The notes beneath the pieces were generated by a model. That model worked only from the letters and a program-made list of their open reading frames with translations, was not told the origin of the DNA and did no database searches. Positions 14,620 to 20,103 of a stretch of 32,566 nt of DNA are shown here, piece after piece. The position numbers were made by a program, and so were the translations under genes. Location: positions 1 through 32,566 of the forward strand of contig CAJTZL010000031.1 in NCBI GenBank assembly GCA_910583695.1, written 5' to 3'. This DNA is from an uncultured Oscillibacter sp. (GTDB lineage Bacteria > Bacillota > Clostridia > Oscillospirales > Oscillospiraceae). Numbering within the stretch: the stretch's first letter is position 1; each line of letters opens with the position of its first letter.

Positions 14620-14735
14620 GGTTCGTGGTCCTCCTTTGTTAAGTAGTCGATAGCCGCGCAGACAATGGCGGCGGCGGTAGTGGCGAGGATGCCGAGGAGC
14701 GTTTTCAGAAGCTCCCCGTTCTGATTTGTGGTCAC
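14616..14735 (-). CDS. 39-residue small hydrophobic protein, coupled to the amidoligase
   Basis: A GTG-started ORF of 39 codons. It overlaps the preceding 28-codon ORF as GTGA (14732-14735) and the amidoligase as ATGA (14616-14619). The peptide has a polar start (MTTNQNGEL), one hydrophobic segment (LLGILATTAAAIVCAAI) long enough to cross the membrane, and a charged tail (DYLTKEDHEP). The double overlap is strong evidence that it is translated. It could be a membrane anchor, a holin-like peptide or a substrate of the amidoligase; the sequence does not decide. Confidence 0.6.
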   Translation of the reverse strand: MTTNQNGELLKTLLGILATTAAAIVCAAIDYLTKEDHEP

Positions 14736-14818
14736 CCCGCCGCGCAGACCTTGCGAAGCATCTGATTCATCAGGTCGGCGAGAATGACGCGGATGGCATT
14801 GAGCAGTAATTGCAACAT
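14732..14818 (-). CDS. 28-residue small amphipathic peptide at the head of the amidoligase operon
   Basis: An ATG-started ORF of 28 codons with AAAGGTAGGAAG before it and its stop overlapping the next start (GTGA). The peptide is amphipathic and helix-prone (LQLLLNAIRVILADLMNQML) with a basic end and a single cysteine (RKVCAAG). It starts shortly after an intrinsic-terminator-like hairpin (14855-14896), so it could also act as a leader peptide for attenuation. Function unknown. Confidence 0.5.
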   Translation of the reverse strand: MLQLLLNAIRVILADLMNQMLRKVCAAG

Positions 14819-14854
14819 GTTCGACTTCCTACCTTTCTGAAAAATAGTAAAATC

Positions 14855-14896
14855 CCGGAAACCGCTCGGGAGTAAATCTGTCGGCGGTTTCCGGGG
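14855..14896 (-). terminator. Terminator or attenuator in the leader of the amidoligase operon
   Basis: CCCGGAAACCGC (14855-14866) pairs perfectly with GCGGTTTCCGGG (14885-14896) around an 18-base loop. On the minus strand it is followed by a T-rich run (ATTTTACTATTTTTC). The 28-codon ORF begins 37 bases after it and no other gene lies between it and the divergent HTH gene, so it probably regulates the operon's own transcript. The operon promoter was not identified with confidence. Confidence 0.65.
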
Positions 14897-14986
14897 TTCT
14901 ACGAAAATGATATGTGGGTGAAAGGGAAGGAAAGTGAAAATAGGGGCAACAAAGGGACAACTTAACCTTGTTAGGAGGATGCAGCC

Positions 14987-15223
14987 ATGAATGACGACAG
15001 GTACTCTGAGCGGCAGGAACACCACCTTGAGCAACTAGAGCGGTATACGGTTCTGACACCACGGGATGTGATGGATATTTTGGGCATCGGCAAAAATACA
15101 GTCTATGCCCTGCTGAACTCCGAGAGGCTCCGGGGCTTTCGCGTAGGACGAAGCTGGAGAATTGCCGTCGAAGCGCTGGAGGAATTCATGTTGAATACAG
15201 ATCGAAGCCTGGGAAGTAGGTAG
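14987..15223 (+). CDS. Excisionase/MerR-type helix-turn-helix DNA-binding protein
   Basis: 78 residues. The core VLTPRDVMDILGIGKNTVYA, then LLNSERLRGFRVGRSWRIAV, is a winged HTH_17 domain as in excisionase-family proteins. A charged N-terminal extension (NDDRYSERQEHHLEQLER) precedes it. A strong site TTAGGAGG lies before the ATG. It is divergent from the amidoligase operon (168 bases apart) and its last codons lie in a terminator shared with the next, convergent gene. It may regulate the amidoligase operon or assist recombination; a second such protein sits next to the integrase and is the better excisionase candidate. Confidence 0.82.
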   Translation: MNDDRYSERQEHHLEQLERYTVLTPRDVMDILGIGKNTVYALLNSERLRGFRVGRSWRIAVEALEEFMLNTDRSLGSR

Positions 15224-15239
15224 TCCTACTTCCCAGGCT
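15206..15239. terminator. Bidirectional terminator encoding the C-termini of both convergent genes
   Basis: AGCCTGGGAAGTAGG (15206-15220) pairs perfectly over 15 bp with CCTACTTCCCAGGCT (15225-15239), with a loop of TAGT. The plus-strand stop TAG is in the loop and the minus-strand stop is at 15226-15228. The plus-strand side is followed by CATTTTG. Confidence 0.85.
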
Positions 15240-16335
15240 CATTTTGTCCATCATCGGCGCAATAATGCCTAACCAGTGCACGGCACATTTCTAAATCAAT
15301 ATCCTCTGGAAAACCATCTATTTTTGCGATAGATGCGGTCTCGTTTATTGCGGATACCCAAAGCTCCAAAATATCCTCAGCCAACTCTTTATAGCGAATA
15401 AGGGGAACCGGAACTTCTTTTTTCCACGCTCTATATAATACACCCCTCCAAATCAATGGCTCTGGCCCGTCGTAACTTCGGTTCTCCTGATTTATAGAAC
15501 AGATTGATTCCATATGGCATTTCGATAGGCTAAATACATTGGCAAGGCCCTTTGAGGAAAAAACTAATTTACTAATTTCTGCACAGTCAATTTTACTCGT
15601 GTTATCTTTTTTTACCTTTTTATCTTTCTTGCCCCTGTTATCCCGATAATTCTTAGTGAAGGAAAGCCAAGGGATTAGCAGACTAATGATAGCTTTATTA
15701 TCATAGAAGTATCGACTATTGCAAAAATTAAATATATAGGATGCTAATAAATACGGCAAAAGTTTCCGAATTTCATTATCCTGCAAATCTAACAGGTATC
15801 TGATATAGTCAAGATTCACTCTTCCAAACACCATTTTTTCCCAGGGAGCATTGCTATTATGGCCTTCCTTTAGCCGGTTGAGGTTTTCCACTAATTCGTT
15901 TACTATCTGCCAATATACCTTGTCAAATTTTTCGATCTCTGTGTTTGTAAGTCCACAATCCGTTATTAGTTCATTATACTTCTTTTTTATCCTTGTAATT
16001 TTTTCGTCAATGTATTCCACACTAACTTTACTAAAGGTAATTTCAAAGCTGCTAATTTGATTATCACAGGTTATTTTGCTTTGCTCGGTTTCTTTATCAG
16101 GAAATTCTTGCGTAGCTATTTCAAAAAGTTCCTCTATTTGATCCCGAAATTTTTTTACACACTCTTCCCAAAAGCAATCAATATCAGTAACTAATGTAGG
16201 TCCTTGACAATTATTCGGGTCTTTCCTTTCGACCGCTTCGTTATAATCTTTTGCCGAAGACCTAATTTTCTTTTTTATATATTTATCAATTGCATCAAGA
16301 CTAGCTTTTTCCTGGCGTTTTAAGTCTGAGTTCAT
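15226..16335 (-). CDS. AT-rich orphan protein, unknown function
   Basis: 369 residues, not recognised. Start ATG at 16335 with TAGGAGG before it. Composition is rich in K, E, N, D and I, and the DNA is far more AT-rich than anything else in the window, so this gene was probably acquired separately from the rest of the element. The N-terminal half is mostly charged helices with coiled-coil character (FWEECVKKFRDQIEELFEIA; YIDEKITRIKKKYNELI). The middle has a more hydrophobic stretch (LLPYLLASYIFNF, then IISLLIPWLSF), and a lysine patch near 235-250 (GKKDKKVKKDN) precedes a cysteine-containing C-terminal domain. No catalytic motif is visible. Its single-gene position between core element genes is typical of variable cargo such as phage defence, but that is a guess. 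Confidence 0.7.
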   Translation of the reverse strand: MNSDLKRQEKASLDAIDKYIKKKIRSSAKDYNEAVERKDPNNCQGPTLVTDIDCFWEECVKKFRDQIEELFEIATQEFPDKETEQSKITCDNQISSFEITFSKVSVEYIDEKITRIKKKYNELITDCGLTNTEIEKFDKVYWQIVNELVENLNRLKEGHNSNAPWEKMVFGRVNLDYIRYLLDLQDNEIRKLLPYLLASYIFNFCNSRYFYDNKAIISLLIPWLSFTKNYRDNRGKKDKKVKKDNTSKIDCAEISKLVFSSKGLANVFSLSKCHMESICSINQENRSYDGPEPLIWRGVLYRAWKKEVPVPLIRYKELAEDILELWVSAINETASIAKIDGFPEDIDLEMCRALVRHYCADDGQNEPGK

Positions 16336-16490
16336 AATACCTCCTAAAACTATCTGTCTATCCGTTTGGGACGTTGAAATGCTTTTAACAAAATTTTTTT
16401 CACAGAGGATAGGATGGAAAATTGCCTCATGCTAACATATGTGCCATAGGAATTCCTAGATCAAACCAAGATGAAAGGAGTACTTCGTTT

Positions 16491-17972
16491 ATGGAATGGG
16501 ATGGCATGTATTACTCTGATTACGAGGATGAGAAATCATCTGATGAAGAAGAGGAGTCTCTTTGTGCCGCAATGGAAAAAATAAGAGATAGCGCCTTTGA
16601 CGATCTCGAGGAAACAGCTGATGAGCAAACCCATCAGCCTTCCCAAGAAATACATGGGCGCAACAAACGAGCACAGCAATTCTCCAGCTTGGCGGAGCAA
16701 GTAACTGCCTCCGGTGAACTCCTGATCTCCGAAAGTGGGCAGTCATTTGCTTACCAGAAGGACCGTGGCTTCTTCAAGCCAATTCCAAAGCTCGACACCT
16801 ATCTTGCCGGTTTTTTCGGGGAGGACATTACCAACGGTCTCCTCTCCAAAGACCTCCAGGAGGTCGAGCGTCGGCTTTCATGGGTGAAGGCAATCCGCTG
16901 TTCCGCAGATAGCTGGAACGCTAACAGCCGGCTGGTTAATCTGGCAAACGGCGTGTTCAATATGGAGACCGGCGAACTTCTGCACCATGACGCCGCCTAC
17001 CGCTTCACATACCAGGTTCACGCAAATTACATCGAAGAAGCGGACCAGATTTCATGCCCTGCCTTTGAGGCATTTTGTAAATCCTCACTGGAGGGCGATT
17101 CCACGAAACGGAAGTTGCTGCTGGAGTTCATCGGCTATATCTGCACAGACTCAAACGACGGGAAATGCGCCCTGTTTCTCAAGGGCCAGCCCAACAGCGG
17201 CAAGAGCGTGATCGGGGCCTTCATTTCCCGGCTATTTGACCAGGAGCTGGTTTCAAACATTCCCCTGCATCAGCTGGGAGACCGGTTTTTCCGGGCGGAG
17301 CTAGCGGGGAAAAAGCTCAATGTAGCCGGTGAAATCTCTGGTAACGTACTGCGAGATATTTCTATCTTCAAGTCCATCACTGGAAACGACCGCATCGCCG
17401 GAGAGTTCAAATGTAAGAACCCCTTTTATTTCACTCCCCGCTGCAAGCTGCTGTTTTCCGGCAATACACTTCCGCTTACTACGGAAACGGATACTACTGC
17501 CGCTTTTGTGAACCGGATTCGCGTCCTGCTGTTCAACATCAGCGTACCCTCGGAGCAACAAGATAAGCAGTTGCTTGAAAAGCTGCTGGAAGAACGGGAT
17601 TCCATTGTGACGCTTGCCCTGCAATCTGCCAGGGAACTGGTTGAGCGGAATTATGCCTTCACAGAGCCGAAGGATTCCCGGCAGTTTCTGGAGGCATTTC
17701 GGGTTCGAGGCAACATCTTGAATGCGTTCCTGGAGGAATGCTGCATCCTTGACCCCAGCGCCCGCTGTTTCAATGTAGAACTGTATGCAGCCTTTCAGGC
17801 GTTCTGCGAAAGGAACGGGCTGGACTGCTTGAAAAAAGTGAAGTTCTATGACCTGCTTTCTGGCATCCCCCACGTCGCCGCGAAACGGCTACGGGGCGGA
17901 GACGAGAACAGGCAGGGGCATATTGGGGTCACGCTAAAAGAGCACCCTCATTATGGAACTTTGGAACCATAG
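16491..17972 (+). CDS. SF3 helicase of the phage/plasmid D5/P4 type
   Basis: 493 residues from the ATG at 16491, which has AAAGGAG before it; an earlier in-frame ATG at 16422 lacks a site. The first 75 residues are acidic and low in complexity (YEDEKSSDEEEES). A D5_N-like region follows (LVNLANGVFNMETGELLHHD), then the helicase: Walker A LKGQPNSGKSV with K238, a Walker B-like KLNVAGEISG, and sensor CKLLFSGNTLP. A winged-helix tail ends the protein. Relatives in phages and islands unwind the origin and often carry an N-terminal primase; here no primase domain is visible, so only the helicase is present. It probably drives replication of the excised element. It leads towards the excisionase and integrase genes. 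Confidence 0.88.
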   Translation: MEWDGMYYSDYEDEKSSDEEEESLCAAMEKIRDSAFDDLEETADEQTHQPSQEIHGRNKRAQQFSSLAEQVTASGELLISESGQSFAYQKDRGFFKPIPKLDTYLAGFFGEDITNGLLSKDLQEVERRLSWVKAIRCSADSWNANSRLVNLANGVFNMETGELLHHDAAYRFTYQVHANYIEEADQISCPAFEAFCKSSLEGDSTKRKLLLEFIGYICTDSNDGKCALFLKGQPNSGKSVIGAFISRLFDQELVSNIPLHQLGDRFFRAELAGKKLNVAGEISGNVLRDISIFKSITGNDRIAGEFKCKNPFYFTPRCKLLFSGNTLPLTTETDTTAAFVNRIRVLLFNISVPSEQQDKQLLEKLLEERDSIVTLALQSARELVERNYAFTEPKDSRQFLEAFRVRGNILNAFLEECCILDPSARCFNVELYAAFQAFCERNGLDCLKKVKFYDLLSGIPHVAAKRLRGGDENRQGHIGVTLKEHPHYGTLEP

Positions 17973-18077
17973 ACGGCAATCTGTTGGGCTGCAATCGATC
18001 CGGCTGTTCTACCCTGCCAAAGTGATTGGTTCCTGTTCGGAACACACATATCATTTCCGTGAAGAAAGGAAGTACCT

Positions 18078-18284
18078 ATGAAGACCGCAAAACCTGAGAG
18101 CGCTCCCCTCTTTCTAACGCCGGAGCAAGCCGCTAAAATCAGCGGTTTAGGCGTAAACCGAATCCGCCAGTTGATGGACGCCAAGGAGGTGGCATATCTT
18201 CCCGTCGGGAAACGCAGGTTGACCAGAATTCAGGATTTGCTCGATTACTACGAGCGGGCCAAGGTATATGCAAACCAAGTTTAA
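18078..18284 (+). CDS. xis: Excisionase-like DNA-binding protein
   Basis: 68 residues with an excisionase/HTH_17 domain: LFLTPEQAAKISGLGVNRIR, then QLMDAKEVAYLPVGKRRLTR. GAAAGGAAG lies before the ATG. Placement directly ahead of the integrase is the usual xis-int order in tRNA-integrated elements, so it should bias the integrase to excision. The 105-base gap to the helicase gene contains a small GTTCC/GGAAC palindrome (18028-18042). Confidence 0.82.
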   Translation: MKTAKPESAPLFLTPEQAAKISGLGVNRIRQLMDAKEVAYLPVGKRRLTRIQDLLDYYERAKVYANQV

Positions 18285-18366
18285 CCCCAGCGCGGAAGAA
18301 AGTCAACATGCAGAGGAGAAAGCGGGCCACCCGCTTTCTCCTCCCAAAAAACACTCGAAAGGATGA
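18268..18366 (+). CDS. Possible 32-codon ORF bridging xis and int
   Basis: An ORF starting inside the end of xis in another frame (ATG at 18268) and ending 6 bases before the integrase start. It has no good ribosome site, and its middle is the strong hairpin at 18313-18343. It could couple translation of xis and int; it may equally be chance. Confidence 0.2.
   Translation: MQTKFNPSAEESQHAEEKAGHPLSPPKKHSKG
18313..18343 (+). promoter_or_regulatory. Perfect hairpin between xis and int
   Basis: GAGGAGAAAGCGGG (18313-18326) pairs fully with CCCGCTTTCTCCTC (18330-18343) around a three-base loop. It is followed by A and not T on the plus strand, so it is not a standard terminator. It may control expression of the integrase from the xis transcript. 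Confidence 0.45.
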
Positions 18367-18372
18367 ATTGAA

Positions 18373-19602
18373 ATGGCAATTCAGGAACGGCGCGTCAAGA
18401 ACAAGCGCGACGCCTCCGGCGAACTGACCGGGAAACCGGGAACTGTCTATGATGTCAACATCAAGTACAAATCGGATGGGGCCGCAAAGACTTATTCGCG
18501 CAGGGGCTTTCCCACCAGAAAGGACGCCATGCGGCACGAAGCGGAAATGAAGGCCAAGCTGTCCAACTCGGCCTACACTCCGCCTAGCGCGGCGCAGCGC
18601 AAGCAAACCGTGCGGGAGTACATGACGGAATGGCTGGAGCGCCACGGCGCAGCCAACTTGCGGCCCAGCACCAGGTCCAGCTATCAGACCTTCACGAAGA
18701 ATCATATTTTCCCCCATATCGGGGACGTGCTTTTGAACCAGCTTTCCCCGGCGATGCTGGACGACCTGTACCGCCAGTTGTCGGAGGAAGGATTATCCGC
18801 CTCCTCCGTGCGCTATGCCCACCGGATTTTGGGCGTTTCGCTGGAACACGCCCGGAAATACCATTACATTGAGACAAACCCCGCCAGGGACACCATTACC
18901 CGGTTCGGAAAACAGGGGAAAACCCCTGACCCCTACACCGTGGAGCAAATGCGGACGCTGCTGGACCATGTGCGCGGGATGTGGTGGGAACTGGTCATTC
19001 TTCTGGGCGGCCTGTATGGACTTCGGCTGAGTGAAATTCTGGGGCTTCGCTGGCGCAATGTGGATTTAGAAAGCGGGAGCCTTTCCGTTGTGGAGCAGCT
19101 GCCCTATCAAATGCCGCCAGGGACAACAGAGCTGACGGAAATGGCTCCCGTTAAGTCCGGCGTGAGGACCCTTCCAATTACGGACAGCATACGCCCGTAC
19201 TTCCAGAGCCAGCTTGCTTTACAGGAGGAACAGCGGCATCAGGCGTCCGCAGCGGGAGAGCCTTACTATGAAAACGATCTTGTGATCCCGAAGCCCAACG
19301 GCGCTCCCAGGCGGCGGGAATGCGTATCTTCCGATTTCAGGGACCTGCTCCGGCGTTTGGACATGCCGCATATCCGGTTCCATGACCTCCGGCACAGCGC
19401 GGCCACGAACATGCACCAGCTTACCGGAGACTTTTTCACCGTCAGCCAAATCCTGGGGCACAGCTTGAAGGGCGCTGGTATTCAACTGGGTATCTCTAAC
19501 AACCTGGACACCGTGACCGCCCAATATGTGGACGTGCGCCTGGAGCGGAAATTGCTTGTGCTGGATGTTTACCATCAGGCCGTGTTGGAACCGACGGCAT
19601 AA
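18373..19602 (+). CDS. int: Tyrosine recombinase (site-specific integrase)
   Basis: 409 residues. The order is an arm-binding N-terminal domain (QERRVKNKRDASGELTGKPG onward), a core-binding SAM-like domain (about 75-165, TVREYMTEWLERHGAANLRP) and a catalytic domain with R218 (GLRLSEILGLRW), H337 and R340 (FHDLRHSAATNM), H363 (ILGHS) and the nucleophile Y385 (TAQYVDV). All catalytic residues are present, and the element's ends are intact, so excision looks possible. The spacing between H363 and Y385 is longer than in many relatives. The gene lies next to the complete tRNA-Ser, 262 bases from the right repeat. A weak AAAGGATG precedes the ATG. Confidence 0.95.
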   Translation: MAIQERRVKNKRDASGELTGKPGTVYDVNIKYKSDGAAKTYSRRGFPTRKDAMRHEAEMKAKLSNSAYTPPSAAQRKQTVREYMTEWLERHGAANLRPSTRSSYQTFTKNHIFPHIGDVLLNQLSPAMLDDLYRQLSEEGLSASSVRYAHRILGVSLEHARKYHYIETNPARDTITRFGKQGKTPDPYTVEQMRTLLDHVRGMWWELVILLGGLYGLRLSEILGLRWRNVDLESGSLSVVEQLPYQMPPGTTELTEMAPVKSGVRTLPITDSIRPYFQSQLALQEEQRHQASAAGEPYYENDLVIPKPNGAPRRRECVSSDFRDLLRRLDMPHIRFHDLRHSAATNMHQLTGDFFTVSQILGHSLKGAGIQLGISNNLDTVTAQYVDVRLERKLLVLDVYHQAVLEPTA

Positions 19603-19605
19603 TGG

Positions 19606-19652
19606 CCTCGCGAAAGGTCCCCCTACCGTAGGTAGGGGGAACTTTCGCGAGG
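19606..19652. terminator. Long hairpin after the integrase
   Basis: Two 22-base arms (19606-19627 and 19631-19652) pair with one G-A mismatch; the outer part is CCTCGCGAAAG with CTTTCGCGAGG. A T-rich run (TTATTTTTT) begins 13 bases later, too far for a classical terminator. It may protect the int mRNA or be part of the recombination region. Confidence 0.5.
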
Positions 19653-19722
19653 AGGCGGCACCTTATTTTTTGCAAAACGCCGCACTGTTTGCCGTAGCTT
19701 TTTATTCGCTCATTTCTGATGC

Positions 19723-19743
19723 CGGGCAGCATTTGGGCGTCAC
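19723..19743. repeat. 21-bp near-terminal repeat, copy 2
   Basis: Matches 8270-8290 with one difference, in the same orientation. It lies between the integrase and the right attachment repeat. The region 19653-19830 holds no gene I can support; an ACAATTTTGCATA word (19791-19803) resembles ACAATTTGCATA at 8136-8147 and might be an integrase arm site. Confidence 0.6.
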
Positions 19744-19830
19744 AGAGAATAAAAATACGCATAAATAGGTGATTTGTCGAAAACTTATTCACAATTTTGC
19801 ATATCTGGTTTTGGAAAAACTGAAAAAGAA

Positions 19831-19861
19831 AAACCTTAGAACCGTTGCGGTTCTAAGGTTT
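19831..19861 (-). terminator. Terminator of tRNA-Ser supplied by the element
   Basis: AAACCTTAGAACCG (19831-19844) pairs perfectly with CGGTTCTAAGGTTT (19848-19861), loop TTG. On the minus strand it lies three bases after the tRNA's CCA and is followed by a T-rich run. It is inside the element, so the element brought it. Confidence 0.85.
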
Positions 19862-19864
19862 CTT

Positions 19865-19923
19865 TGGCGGAGAAGGAGGGATTCGAACCCTCGAGACCCT
19901 TTAGGGGCCTACATGATTTCCAA
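19865..19923 (-). repeat. Attachment-site repeat (proximal, within intact tRNA-Ser)
   Basis: Second copy of the 59-bp direct repeat. It forms the 3' part of the functional tRNA, so integration kept the tRNA complete. The match with 8075-8133 stops in the anticodon loop. Confidence 0.93.
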
Positions 19924-19956
19924 TCATGCGCCCTCGACCAACTAGGCGACTTCTCC
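19865..19956 (-). tRNA. tRNA-Ser (anticodon GGA)
   Basis: 92 bases. Acceptor arms GGAGAAG and CTTCTCC, discriminator G and encoded CCA; anticodon loop TTGGAAA with GGA; a long variable arm (TAGGCCCCTAAAGGGTCTC) typical of class II serine tRNAs; T arm GAGGGTTCGAATCCCTC. The gene is the integration target of the mobile element; its 3' half now belongs to the element copy of the repeat. Confidence 0.96.
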
Positions 19957-20014
19957 ATCGTTGTCGATTGCTTCACCGATGCAGTTGTAGTGTTCTCAAC
20001 GAAGAACAGTAGTT

Positions 20015-20042
20015 ATTATACCAGAGCTTTTCCCAAAGTCAA
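20015..20042 (-). promoter_or_regulatory. Promoter of tRNA-Ser
   Basis: On the minus strand: TTGACT (20037-20042), a 16-base spacer, TATAAT (20015-20020). A 58-base stretch with a GTTCTTC/GAGAAC hairpin lies between the -10 box and the tRNA. Confidence 0.75.
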
Positions 20043-20072
20043 GCCCTTTTTCAAATTTTCTCCGAAGGGCCC

Positions 20073-20097
20073 GGGAGGGGGCGGCACGCCCCCTCCC
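20073..20097 (-). terminator. Probable terminator of the S41-type gene
   Basis: GGGAGGGGGC (20073-20082) pairs with GCCCCCTCCC (20088-20097). The T run on the minus side is not immediate (GGGCCCTTCGG lies between), so efficiency is uncertain. Confidence 0.5.
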
Positions 20098-20103
20098 CCT
20101 GTG

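Larger units (their letters stand above)
8075..19923. mobile_element. tRNA-Ser-integrated element with integrase, excisionase, SF3 helicase and amidoligase cargo
   Basis: The boundaries are a perfect 59-bp direct repeat (8075-8133 and 19865-19923) equal to the 3' part of tRNA-Ser, from the anticodon loop to CCA. The tyrosine integrase sits next to the intact tRNA copy, as usual. Base composition is visibly lower in GC than the flanks, down to very AT-rich in 15226-16400. Inside are integrase, excisionase-like protein, SF3 helicase, serine resolvase, a toxin-antitoxin pair, regulators and three cargo blocks. No relaxase, type IV secretion, capsid, terminase or portal genes were seen, so transfer would need a helper. 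The size of the inserted unit is 11,790 bases. Confidence 0.9.

Noticed and set aside
8075..19923. Classifying the element as a prophage, ICE or classical phage-inducible island
   Set aside because: No capsid, portal, terminase, relaxase, coupling protein or type IV secretion gene is present, and no capsid-size or packaging interference gene is recognisable. Satellite or mobilizable element is as far as the sequence goes.
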